In this document: positions 1 to 8,242 of the stretch, in pieces | Layout: every line of letters starts with the position of its first letter | Numbering within the stretch: position 1 is the stretch's first letter | Source of the DNA: Streptomyces atratus | Lineage (GTDB): Bacteria > Actinomycetota > Actinomycetes > Streptomycetales > Streptomycetaceae | Direction of reading: 5' to 3' | Assembly (NCBI RefSeq): GCF_900119365.1 | Contig: NZ_FPJO01000005.1 | Span: 62,001 to 126,000, forward strand | DNA length: 64,000 nt | Program-made: the position numbers and the translations under genes | The notes under the pieces: model-generated | Told to the model about the DNA's origin: nothing | The model's database searches: none | The model's input: the letters and a program-made list of their open reading frames with translations, nothing else

Positions 1-1
1 C

Positions 2-808
2 GCCCCGGCCTATCTGCGGCGCAACCAGGTGGACGTGCTGACCGAACTCCCGGCGCTGGTACAGGTCGACGAGTGGGAGGAGTTCAGTCCGGGCGATCTC
101 GACGCCTACCGCGAGGCGGTGGGCGCCGGGCACTTCATGCGGATGCGCCGGGCCGCGTACGCCCGGCCCGGCACGTCCACGAAGCTGAACCGGCTGCGCG
201 AGCTGGTGGCCGAGGCCGCGGACAACGGCCTGAAGGTCGTGGTGTTCTCCTACTTCCGCGAAGTGCTCCACACGGTCCGACAGGCCCTGGAATCACCCGT
301 GTTCGGCCCGCTCTCGGGGAACCTCCCGGCCGCCCGCCGCCAGCGGCTGATCGACGACTTCGGTGCCGTGGACGGTCATGCCGTGCTGCTCAGCCAGGTC
401 CAGGCGGGCGGCGTCGGACTGAACATGCAGTCGGCGTCGGTCGTCATCATCTGCGAACCGCAGATCAAGCCGACGATGGAGCACCAGGCGGTGGCCCGCG
501 TCCATCGGATGGGCCAGATACGGACCGTCCAGGTGCACCGGCTCCTCGCGGCCGACAGCGTCGACGAACGGATGCTGGACATCCTGGCCCGCAAGGAGCG
601 GCTGTTCGACCTGTACGCACGGCGCAGCGACGTCGCCGAGACGACGCCGGACGCCGTGGATGTGTCGGACGGGGCCCTGGCCCGACGCATCGTCGAGGAG
701 GAACAGCTGCGCCTCGCGACCAGAACGGCCGGAACGGCCGCGACGACCATGCCGGCCGCACCCACCGGGACGGACGGGACGGCCCGAGAGACGGTGCCGG
801 AAAGCTGA
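2..808 (+). CDS. SNF2-family helicase, C-terminal part (5' end outside window)
   Basis: The frame is open from the first bases of the window, so the gene begins upstream and only the last ~268 residues are present. They form the second RecA-like lobe of a SNF2/Rad54-type ATPase. Motif V is seen as LLSQVQAGGVGLNMQ (about residue 130 of the fragment) and motif VI as QAVARVHRMGQ (about 162), the QxxxRxxRxGQ arginine-finger signature. SNF2 proteins use ATP to translocate on double-stranded DNA and remodel protein-DNA complexes; the specific role here cannot be told. The last ~45 residues are a low-complexity Thr/Ala tail. The gene converges on the laccase gene with a 28-bp gap. Confidence 0.9.
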   Translation, partial: APAYLRRNQVDVLTELPALVQVDEWEEFSPGDLDAYREAVGAGHFMRMRRAAYARPGTSTKLNRLRELVAEAADNGLKVVVFSYFREVLHTVRQALESPVFGPLSGNLPAARRQRLIDDFGAVDGHAVLLSQVQAGGVGLNMQSASVVIICEPQIKPTMEHQAVARVHRMGQIRTVQVHRLLAADSVDERMLDILARKERLFDLYARRSDVAETTPDAVDVSDGALARRIVEEEQLRLATRTAGTAATTMPAAPTGTDGTARETVPES

Positions 809-836
809 CGCCGTCAGGGCCCACGGACCGGTGGTC

Positions 837-1889
837 TCACGATCCGTGTGCCGCCGGGTCGTGCGCGGCCGTGTCCTTCGGCGCGCTTCCGGACGCCGCC
901 TTGTCCGGCGCTGCCTTGCCGTGGGCCGTCATGTCGTGCGGCTCGTACCCCGGCACCGTGCCGTCCGGCTTGGCGACCAGCAGCAGTCCGGCCATCCCCA
1001 TGTCGGAGTGGCTCTGCACATGGCAGTGGTACATCCAGGCGCCCGCGCCCACGTGTTCGCCCGCGATGACCTGGAAGCCGAAGGAGTCCGCCGGGCCGAC
1101 GATCTTCGTGTCGACGACCCGGCTGGGGTCGTCGGGACCGGTGAGCAGGCCGGTCCGGTTGTCCGCCCAGCGATGACCGTGGATGTGGAACGTGTGGTAG
1201 TACTCGCCGTGCGTGATCATGACCACTTCGAGCCGGTCCCCCACCGTGGCCTCGAAGTTCGGGCTCTCGTGGGCCGGCTTGTTGTTGATCGTCATCATGT
1301 CGTTGAAGACGATCGTGATCGTCTTGTCCGGCAGGATGTCGCCCTTGCGCCGGACGATCAGCGGACCGTAGAGGCCCTTGCGGATGCCGCCGGTGCCGTG
1401 ATCCGTGCCGACGACATGGTCGTGGTAGTGCCAGTAACCCGCGCTTCCCGGCTGCCAGGTGCCGTCCTTGCGCCGGCCGGGGGCATGGGTGCGCCAGGTG
1501 TACGTACGGGTCCCGCCCGGCTCGACGATGCTCTTGTTCATCCGGGTGCCGTCGCTCGCGATGTCGTAGTCGACGCCGTGCGCATGGAGGCTGACCGGCA
1601 CATCGGCCGTGTTCTCGAACTCGATGTGCAGGGTGTCGCCCTCGTTGATCGCGATGAGCGGCCCCGGCACCGACGCCTTGCCCTTCTCCAGCCCGTACCC
1701 CATCTGACCGTCCGCCAGCTTCTCGGCGTACAGCTTGAGATGGCGGACCGCACCGCCCGCCGGGGCGGTGGCCAGTGCGGGCTCCGCCGAGCTGGCCTCG
1801 ATCGAACCGAGGGACAACGATGTCAGGCCGGTCGCGGCCGCCACCCCGCCGCCGACCAGCATCCGCCGGTTGAAGCTCCTTCTGTCCAT
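837..1889 (-). CDS. Small two-domain laccase (SLAC/EpoA-type multicopper oxidase), Tat-exported
   Basis: A 350-residue secreted copper oxidase that couples oxidation of phenolic or other reducing substrates to reduction of O2 to water. The start was placed at [11 protein letters not shown], a twin-arginine signal, after a GGGGAGT ribosome site; a longer in-frame reading lacks one. All copper ligands are visible: H102/H104, H154/H156, the HTFHIHGH block (232-239) and the C-terminal HCHxxxHxxxM block (H288, C289, H290, H294, M299). Only two cupredoxin domains are present, the hallmark of streptomycete small laccases, which act as trimers; the sequence closely resembles what I recall of S. coelicolor SLAC. 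It is divergent from the ThuA/PQQ gene. A His/Ala/Asp-rich tail follows residue 320. Confidence 0.93.
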   Translation of the reverse strand: MDRRSFNRRMLVGGGVAAATGLTSLSLGSIEASSAEPALATAPAGGAVRHLKLYAEKLADGQMGYGLEKGKASVPGPLIAINEGDTLHIEFENTADVPVSLHAHGVDYDIASDGTRMNKSIVEPGGTRTYTWRTHAPGRRKDGTWQPGSAGYWHYHDHVVGTDHGTGGIRKGLYGPLIVRRKGDILPDKTITIVFNDMMTINNKPAHESPNFEATVGDRLEVVMITHGEYYHTFHIHGHRWADNRTGLLTGPDDPSRVVDTKIVGPADSFGFQVIAGEHVGAGAWMYHCHVQSHSDMGMAGLLLVAKPDGTVPGYEPHDMTAHGKAAPDKAASGSAPKDTAAHDPAAHGS

Positions 1890-2002
1890 GCCGAACTCCC
1901 CACTGCTCCAAGGTATTTGGAGCGCCGACTCGCCCCGGACGGCCCACACCGTAGCCGGAGGATCTCCGTTTATCCACACCCAGGACAAAGTTCGTGCAAA
2001 TG

Positions 2003-2021
2003 CCGCCATAGCTATTGGCGG
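2003..2021. promoter_or_regulatory. Imperfect inverted repeat in the laccase/ThuA divergent promoter region
   Basis: The 194-bp gap between the laccase start (1889) and the ThuA-fusion start (2084) must hold both promoters. It contains CCGCCA and TGGCGG arms separated by 7 bp. A copper- or redox-responsive regulator could bind here, but nothing in the sequence identifies one. Confidence 0.2.
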
Positions 2022-2083
2022 ACCGCGAAAAGAGGTCTAGCTTCATGCGCTGTTGCAGTGACCAAAGAGGGGTGGGTGACCAC

Positions 2084-4576
2084 ATGCAGCGCACACCACA
2101 TCACAGGTCCAGATCGCGACGCGGACTCGCGGCGGGCCTCGCGGCCGGCGCACTGACCGCTTCCCTGCTCGGCGCCAACACAGCGGCGGCCAGGCCCTAT
2201 CCGGAGCCGCCCGGCTCCCTGGCGACAACGTTGTCCCTGCCGTCGCCGCCGGGCGGCGCCGACGTCAAGGTGCTGGTGTTCCACGCCTCGGCAACCGAGG
2301 AGTCCCCGACGGTCGACGCCGGGATCGCGGCCATCGAGAAGATCGGCCTGACCGGCCCGGAATCCAGCCGGTTCAGGACCGTCGCCACCGACGACCCCGC
2401 GGTCTTCACCAACGGCAAGAGGCTCGGCAAGTTCAATGCCGTGGTCTTCCTGACCGGCGGCGGCGACGTCCTCGACCCGGAGCAGGAGGCGGGTCTGGAG
2501 GCGTACATGGAGGCCGGCGGCGGCTTCCTCGGCATCCATGACGCCGCGCGCACCGAGCCGTACTCGGACTGGTTCACCGGCCTGGTCGGCGCCCGCCCGG
2601 CGGCGGACAGCCCGGCCTCCGTACAGCGTGCGACGGTCGAGGTCGGCGACCGGCAGCATCCGGCGACCAAGAACCTCCCGCTGGAGTGGAAGCGCCCCGA
2701 CAAGTGGCTGAACTGGACGAAGAACCCGTCCGGCGACGTGCACACCGTGGCCCGGGTCCGCGAGATCACCTACAAGCCGGGCGCGAGCGCCAACGGCTGG
2801 GACCACCCGGTCTCCTGGTGCCGCGACTACGACGGCGGCCGGTCCTTCTACACGGCGATGGGCGGTACGGCCGACAGCTTCGCGGAGACCGACTTCCGCG
2901 ACCATCTGCGCGGCGCGCTGAACTGGACGACCCGGATCTCGCAGGCCGACTGCAAGGCGACGATCGACTCCAACTACAAGGCCGAGCGCGTCACCCAGCC
3001 CAACCAGCCGGGGCAGAACGACCAGATCGGCGAGCCGCACGGTCTGGTCACCGCCCCCGACGGACGCGTGCTGTACATCGGGCGCGGCGGCGCCGACAGC
3101 AGCAGGCCGGTCGTCACCGACTGGAACGACCCGGACATCGGAAAGGGTCTGGGGCAGATCCATGTCTACGACCCGAAGACCAAGAAGGTCACCCTCGCCG
3201 GCCAGCTGACGATCTTCGGCAACAAGGGCGGCGGCGACGAGCTGGTCAAGGTCGAGGAGGGGCTGCTCGGCATCGAGCTGGACCCGGACTTCGAGAAGAA
3301 CGGCTGGGTGTATCTGCACTACACCCCGCACTCGAAGCTGGACCGCGACAAGCAGATGGCGGTGCGTCAGGTCTCGCGCTTCACCATGGACCTGTCCACG
3401 AACAAGCTGGACCTGTCCTCGGAGAAGGTGCTGCTGCACTGGCCCGTCCAGGTCCACAGCTGCTGCCACGCGGGTGGCGGGATGGCCTGGGACTCCCAGG
3501 GCAATCTGTACATCGCGACCGGTGACAACAACTCCTCCGGCTTCAGCGACGGTTACTCCGGGAACAACCCGCAGCCGAACCACAAGGGCGTCTCGTTCGC
3601 CGACGCCCGCCGCACCGCGGGCAACACGAACAACCTCAACGGGAAGATCCTGCGGATCCACCCGGAGGACGACGGCACCTACACACTGCCCGAGGGCAAT
3701 CTCTTCACCGGCAAGGAGCCCGACGAGGGCGGTGGCAAAACGCGCGGCGAGATCTATGTGATGGGCGTGCGCAACCCGGCCCGGATCTCCATCGACAAGT
3801 CGACCGACACGCTGTACGCGGGCTGGGTCGGTCCCGACGCGGGCTCGCCCTCCACCACCTGGGGCCCGGCCAAGTACGACACGTTCGCCGCGATCACGAA
3901 GGCGGGCAACCACGGCTGGCCGTACTGCATGGGCAACAAGCAGCCCTACCGGGACCGCAATCTGCCCGACCCCACCAAGCCGCTCGGCTGGTACGACTGC
4001 GACCACCCGAAGAACGAGTCGCCGAACAACGACGGTCTGGTGAATCTGCCACCGGTCACCTCCAACACCATCTGGTACTCGCCGCAGGGCGGTGGCGTGG
4101 ACTACCCGCGCGACGCGAACGGCATCCCCAGCTACAAGGTCGAGGACCAGAAGCAGCTGCTGCCGTGGCTCAAGGGCGGCGGCCAGGCCACGATGAACGG
4201 CCCGGTCTACCGGTACGACGCGGCGAGCACCAGCGCCGACAAGTGGCCCTCGTACTGGGACGGCAAGTGGTTCGTCGGTGACTTCTACGACGGCACCCAG
4301 CCCCGGCACGCCGTGCTCACCGATCCGAGGACGGTCGGCAAGGGCGGTCTGCCCACGCACGCCGAGTCCCTGCGGAAGATCATCCCGGTCGGGGCGGACG
4401 GCATCCGCAACCTGATGGACTGGAAGTTCACCCCGGACGGTTCGCTGTACGTCCTGGACTACGGGCGCGGCTTCTTCACCTCCGACTCCAAGTCCGCGCT
4501 GTGGCGCGTGACGTACAAGGGCGGCGGCCCGACCCCGGCCGCCGGTGATCTGGCCAGGAAGGCGGCAGTGCGGTGA
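2084..4576 (+). CDS. Secreted ThuA domain - PQQ-type glucose/sorbosone dehydrogenase fusion
   Basis: An 830-residue exported protein. I chose the ATG at 2084 because it gives a normal signal peptide (Arg-rich N terminus, hydrophobic AAGALTASLLG, cleavage near AAA-RP at about 37) after a purine-rich stretch; an in-frame ATG at 2045 is possible. Residues ~60-275 form a ThuA-like glutamine-amidotransferase-type fold (VKVLVFHAS, FLTGGGDVL, GGFLGIHDA). Residues ~300-815 form a six-bladed soluble sugar-dehydrogenase propeller (LLGIELDPDF, HAGGGMAWD, GVRNPARIS, LYVLDYGRG). GSDH enzymes oxidise sugars with PQQ and pass electrons to an acceptor; ThuA proteins are linked to 3-keto-sugar metabolism. The gene overlaps the next by four bases (GTGA), so the two are probably translationally coupled. 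Confidence 0.87.
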   Translation: MQRTPHHRSRSRRGLAAGLAAGALTASLLGANTAAARPYPEPPGSLATTLSLPSPPGGADVKVLVFHASATEESPTVDAGIAAIEKIGLTGPESSRFRTVATDDPAVFTNGKRLGKFNAVVFLTGGGDVLDPEQEAGLEAYMEAGGGFLGIHDAARTEPYSDWFTGLVGARPAADSPASVQRATVEVGDRQHPATKNLPLEWKRPDKWLNWTKNPSGDVHTVARVREITYKPGASANGWDHPVSWCRDYDGGRSFYTAMGGTADSFAETDFRDHLRGALNWTTRISQADCKATIDSNYKAERVTQPNQPGQNDQIGEPHGLVTAPDGRVLYIGRGGADSSRPVVTDWNDPDIGKGLGQIHVYDPKTKKVTLAGQLTIFGNKGGGDELVKVEEGLLGIELDPDFEKNGWVYLHYTPHSKLDRDKQMAVRQVSRFTMDLSTNKLDLSSEKVLLHWPVQVHSCCHAGGGMAWDSQGNLYIATGDNNSSGFSDGYSGNNPQPNHKGVSFADARRTAGNTNNLNGKILRIHPEDDGTYTLPEGNLFTGKEPDEGGGKTRGEIYVMGVRNPARISIDKSTDTLYAGWVGPDAGSPSTTWGPAKYDTFAAITKAGNHGWPYCMGNKQPYRDRNLPDPTKPLGWYDCDHPKNESPNNDGLVNLPPVTSNTIWYSPQGGGVDYPRDANGIPSYKVEDQKQLLPWLKGGGQATMNGPVYRYDAASTSADKWPSYWDGKWFVGDFYDGTQPRHAVLTDPRTVGKGGLPTHAESLRKIIPVGADGIRNLMDWKFTPDGSLYVLDYGRGFFTSDSKSALWRVTYKGGGPTPAAGDLARKAAVR

Positions 4577-6807
4577 GACATCGTCCGGTCCTCTCGCGAA
4601 AGCGGTACCGTCCGGCCCGGTTGTGGCTCGCGCTGCTGGGTTCGTTCCTGATGGTGCTGGGGCTGACCTCGACGGCTGCCTACGGCCGTACGGCGGCTCC
4701 CGCCGGTGCGGCGGCCGAGCAGGTCCTCACCTGGACCGCGGGCGACCCCATCGACCGCTATCTGTCCGCCCCGAAGACCGCGGTGGCCGGCAAGGCGACC
4801 ATCGTCTTCGAGAACAGTGCGGCGACCGGCAACACCACGGGGATGCCGCACACCCTCACCTTCAGCGTCTCGGACCCTGAGTTCAACAACGACGTCACGC
4901 TGAACATCCTGGCCAACCCGGCCGACGACCAGGGCGGCAGGCACACCGCCGAGGTCACGCTCACCCCCGGCCGGTACTTCTACCACTGCACCATGCCGGG
5001 GCACGAGGCGATGCAGGGCATCCTCACCGTCACCGAGGACGGAGGCGGCGAGGACAGCACGGCGCCCGGGACCTCGGCGAAGGTGGACGGTGACAAGAAC
5101 GCCGACGGCGCGTACGTCGGTCAGGCGACGGTCACCGTATCGGCGACCGACGACGGCTCCGGCGTCGACACCGTGGAGTACGCGGTGGGGGCGGACGGCG
5201 CCTGGCAGCCGTACACCGCACCGGTCGTGGTGAACGAGGTCGGCACGCATACGATCCGCTACCGGGCCACCGACAAGGCGGGCAACACGGCGGCGGAGAA
5301 ATCGGTCGACTTCACCGTCGTCGCACCGCCCACCGACGACAGGACGCCGCCGGAGACCTCGGCGACCGTGTCCGGCGAGAAGGACGGCCAGGGGCGGTAC
5401 CTGGGGATGGCGACGGTCACCGTGACCGCCTCCGACACCGGCTCCGGCGTCAACACCATCGAGTACGCGCTCGGGGCGGACGGCGCCTGGCAGCCGTACA
5501 CCGCACCGGTGATGGTGCACGAGACCGGCACCCATCTGGTCCGCTACCGGGCCACGGACAAGGCGGGCAACGCGGCGGCCGGGAAGTCGGTCGACTTCAC
5601 CGTCGTCGCACCGCCGACGCAGGACAAGACCCCGCCGGAGACCTCGGCGAAGGTGGAGGGCGACAAGAACTCCGACAACGCCTACATCACCAGCGCGAAG
5701 GTGACCATCACCGCGACCGACGCCGAATCGGGCGTGGACAAGGCCGAGTACTCGCTCGACGGCGGCCCGTACCTCGCGTACACCACCACCGTCATCGTCG
5801 ACCGCGTCGGCTACCACACCGTGGCCCACCGGGCGACGGACAAGGCCGGCAACACCTCCGTCGCCAAGCAGGTGTCCTTCACCGTCGCGGAGAGCGGGGG
5901 CGTACCGGCGCCGAACTGCCCGGAGTTCGACGAGCGGCTCACCGTCATCGTCGGCACGGTCGACACCGGGGTCCCCAACCGCATCACGGGCAACCGCTGC
6001 ACGATCAACGAGCTGATCGAGGACGAGAAGGACTGGTCGTCGCACGCGCTCTTCCTCAAGCACGTCGACGGTGTCCTGGACAAGCTGCTCGCCGCCGGTG
6101 TGATCGACGCCCGTGAGCACAAGAAGATCTACCGGGCGGCCAAGCAGTCGGGGATCGGTATGCCGGGCCAGGACGAGGGCTACAAGAAGCTCTTCGACGG
6201 CACGGCGGATTCCTTCGCCAAGTGGCAGCAGGTCGGTGGCGGGAAGTTCGGGCTGAACGCGGACGGCACCATCACCAGTTCCACCGCGGTGGACGGCATG
6301 GGCATGCTCTGGTTCCCGGGCCGGCAGTACGGCGACTTCTCGCTCAAGCTCCAGTGGCGCGACGACGCCCCGGGCGCTGGCAACGCCAACAGCGGGGTGT
6401 TCGTCCGCTTCCCCGACGTCCACGACAACCCGGAGGAGTCGCGTCCCGAGTGGGTCGCCATCAAGTACGGCCACGAGGTGCAGATCCTCGACCGTCCGGA
6501 CGGCGACATGTACAAGACCGGCTCGGTCTACGGCTTCGACCGGATCGGCCTGGCCGGCGCCGGGGTCACCCCCAAGGGCACCTGGAACGACTATGAGATC
6601 CGGGTGGTGGACCAGCACTACTCGGTCTACCGCAACGGTGTCCTGCTGAACGAGTTCGACAACAACGGCGGTCAGGTCTTCGAGCCGCCGCGCGGCGACG
6701 ACCCGGGCACCGACGGCCGGCGGTACGCCTCCGGCTACATCGGACTCCAGGTCCACAGCACCACGGACGTGGTCTCGTACCGCGACATCCGGATCAAGGA
6801 GCTGTAG
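4573..6807 (+). CDS. Secreted cupredoxin - Ig-like repeats - DUF1080 (3-keto-glycoside hydrolase) protein
   Basis: A 744-residue protein starting at a GTG that overlaps the upstream stop. After a signal anchor (~18-37) lies a type-1 copper domain (~50-155) with ligands H93, C139, H144 and M147 (MPHTLTF and FYHCTMPGHEAM). Three near-identical OmpL47-type Ig-like repeats follow (~167-252, 260-345, 350-435), each ending in RATDKAGN..FTV. After a linker, the C-terminal ~200 residues (KKLFDGTADSFAKW onward) are a jelly-roll DUF1080 domain, now known as a 3-keto-disaccharide/glucoside hydrolase family. With its partner it suggests extracellular sugar oxidation, the blue-copper domain plausibly taking electrons from the PQQ dehydrogenase. 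The electron route is inference. Confidence 0.85.
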   Translation: MRHRPVLSRKRYRPARLWLALLGSFLMVLGLTSTAAYGRTAAPAGAAAEQVLTWTAGDPIDRYLSAPKTAVAGKATIVFENSAATGNTTGMPHTLTFSVSDPEFNNDVTLNILANPADDQGGRHTAEVTLTPGRYFYHCTMPGHEAMQGILTVTEDGGGEDSTAPGTSAKVDGDKNADGAYVGQATVTVSATDDGSGVDTVEYAVGADGAWQPYTAPVVVNEVGTHTIRYRATDKAGNTAAEKSVDFTVVAPPTDDRTPPETSATVSGEKDGQGRYLGMATVTVTASDTGSGVNTIEYALGADGAWQPYTAPVMVHETGTHLVRYRATDKAGNAAAGKSVDFTVVAPPTQDKTPPETSAKVEGDKNSDNAYITSAKVTITATDAESGVDKAEYSLDGGPYLAYTTTVIVDRVGYHTVAHRATDKAGNTSVAKQVSFTVAESGGVPAPNCPEFDERLTVIVGTVDTGVPNRITGNRCTINELIEDEKDWSSHALFLKHVDGVLDKLLAAGVIDAREHKKIYRAAKQSGIGMPGQDEGYKKLFDGTADSFAKWQQVGGGKFGLNADGTITSSTAVDGMGMLWFPGRQYGDFSLKLQWRDDAPGAGNANSGVFVRFPDVHDNPEESRPEWVAIKYGHEVQILDRPDGDMYKTGSVYGFDRIGLAGAGVTPKGTWNDYEIRVVDQHYSVYRNGVLLNEFDNNGGQVFEPPRGDDPGTDGRRYASGYIGLQVHSTTDVVSYRDIRIKEL

Positions 6808-6818
6808 CCCGGGCCCGA

Positions 6819-7138
6819 TCAGGTGGCCGTGGCCGCATGCTGAGGCATGTGGTCACGGCCTCCCGGGTGCCGGTGGCGCCACACCCAGAACACCGTGCAG
6901 GAGACCACCGCCCAGGTTCCGAGCACCGGGTACGGGAAGATCCGCTGGTGGCCCTGGTAGTAGCCATCGCGTAGGTGTAGGAACCGGCGATGAGTCCGGC
7001 GGCCGCGGCGAGGATGAACAGCATGACGGTAGCGGGGAAGTACGGCGAGTCCTTGTACGCGGCCCATTTCTCGGCGCGGGTCAGCGCTCTGCCGTGTGCC
7101 CCGTGCGGGACGGAGGGCTCCAGGTCCGGGTCGCTCAT
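6819..7138 (-). pseudogene. Small membrane protein gene broken by a one-base frameshift
   Basis: An ATG at 7138 overlaps the stop of the NHEJ polymerase gene (ATGA). The product begins MSDPDLEPSVPHG, continues with a hydrophobic segment (FPATVMLFILAAAAGLIAG) and reads in frame to about position 6970. From there the coding signal moves to the neighbouring frame: GYYQGHQRIFPYPVLG, then a second hydrophobic helix (TWAVVSCTVFWVW), ending at the stop at 6819. Adding one base between the SYTYA and DGYYQG coding stretches restores a continuous protein of about 106 residues with two membrane helices. It is either a real lesion or a sequencing error. The function is unknown. Confidence 0.65.
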
Positions 7139-8166
7139 CCCGCGGTTTCCCCGTCGTGCCGGGCCCGGCTCGGCTGGACCCGTTTCGGCTCGCCGGGCAT
7201 CTTCGGGTACTCCGGCGGGTACGGCATGTCGCCGAGGCCGCGTTCCCGCTCGTCCCGGTCCGCCAGCTCCAGCAGCGCGTCGAGCCGGAAGGCGTGGTCG
7301 TCCATGTCCGCGTGCACATCGCCCACGTCGGCGTAGCGCTTCGGCATGGTCCTGATGTCGAAGTCGCCCGGTTCGGCGTCGTCGATCTCCTCCCAGCGCA
7401 GCGGGGCGGAGACCGGGGCATGCGGGCGGGGGCGCACGGAGTAGGCGGAGGCGATGGTGCGGTCGCGGGCGGTCTGATTGAAGTCGACGAAGATCCGCTC
7501 GCCGCGCTCCTCCTTCCACCAGGCCGTGGTCACCCGGTCCGGCATACGGCGTTCCAGTTCGCGTCCGGCGGCGATGGCGGCGCGTCTGACCTCGGTGAAC
7601 GTCCACTCCGGGGCGATCGGGACGAAGACGTGGATGCCCCGGCCACCGGAGGTCTTGGGCCAGCCGCGCAGCCCGTGGTCGTCGAGCACGGACCGCAGCT
7701 CGTGGGCGGCGCGCACCGCGTCGGCGTAGTCCGTGCCGGGCTGCGGGTCGAGGTCGATGCGCAGTTCGTCGGGGTGGTCGGTGTCGGTGCTGCGGACCGG
7801 CCAGGGGTGGAAGGTGAGGGTACCGAGGTTGGCCGCCCAGATGACGGCGGCGAGCTCGGTGGGGCAGATCTCGTCGGCGGGCCGGCCGCTCGGGAAGGCG
7901 ATCCGTGCCGTGGGGATCCAGTCGGGGAGGTTCTTCGGGGCGCGCTTCTGGTAGAAGAACTCGCCCTCGACACCGTCCACGAAGCGCTGGAGGGTGGTGG
8001 GCCTCTCGCGCAGGGCGCGGGTGATGCCGGGGCCGACGGCCAGGAAGTACTCGGCCACGTCCCTCTTGGTGTAGCCCTTCTCCGGGAAGTAGACCTTGTC
8101 CGGACTGGAGAGCCGTACGGCCCGTCCGTCGGCTTCTAGCTCCACTGCTTTCACTGCTGCACCCAT
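7135..8166 (-). CDS. LigD-type NHEJ polymerase/primase domain, stand-alone
   Basis: A 343-residue archaeo-eukaryotic-primase-like polymerase that fills ends during Ku-dependent non-homologous end joining. Key features are the metal-binding DLDP (about D138, D140), the nucleotide-binding SGGRGIHVFVP block about 35 residues later, and RIFVDFNQ, the third acidic motif. It lacks the ligase and phosphoesterase domains of full-length LigD. The ATG at 8166 was preferred over a GTG nine bases upstream because TACCGT ends seven bases before it, giving a leaderless transcript. It is divergent from the matching ligase gene with a 76-bp gap. The downstream frameshifted gene is translationally coupled. 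I saw no ku gene in the window. Confidence 0.9.
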   Translation of the reverse strand: MGAAVKAVELEADGRAVRLSSPDKVYFPEKGYTKRDVAEYFLAVGPGITRALRERPTTLQRFVDGVEGEFFYQKRAPKNLPDWIPTARIAFPSGRPADEICPTELAAVIWAANLGTLTFHPWPVRSTDTDHPDELRIDLDPQPGTDYADAVRAAHELRSVLDDHGLRGWPKTSGGRGIHVFVPIAPEWTFTEVRRAAIAAGRELERRMPDRVTTAWWKEERGERIFVDFNQTARDRTIASAYSVRPRPHAPVSAPLRWEEIDDAEPGDFDIRTMPKRYADVGDVHADMDDHAFRLDALLELADRDERERGLGDMPYPPEYPKMPGEPKRVQPSRARHDGETAG

Positions 8167-8191
8167 GACGGTCACGGTAGGCCGGGCTCAC

Positions 8192-8204
8192 ATATGCCGC
8201 ATAT
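8192..8204. promoter_or_regulatory. 13-bp palindrome between the divergent NHEJ polymerase and ligase genes
   Basis: ATATGC-C-GCATAT is a perfect inverted repeat sitting centrally in the shared promoter region. On the plus side CAGAAT (8231-8236) lies seven bases before the ligase ATG; on the minus side TACCGT lies seven bases before the polymerase ATG. Both transcripts therefore look leaderless. The palindrome would sit near the -35 region on the polymerase side. Confidence 0.35.
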
Positions 8205-8242
8205 CGGGAGACTTGCGCCCGGTCGTGGGTCAGAATCGGGCC

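Noticed and set aside
2012..4360. A 782-codon minus-strand frame opposite the ThuA-PQQ gene
   Set aside because: Val/Arg/Gly-rich shadow translation without domains; the plus-strand gene has a signal peptide and family motifs throughout.
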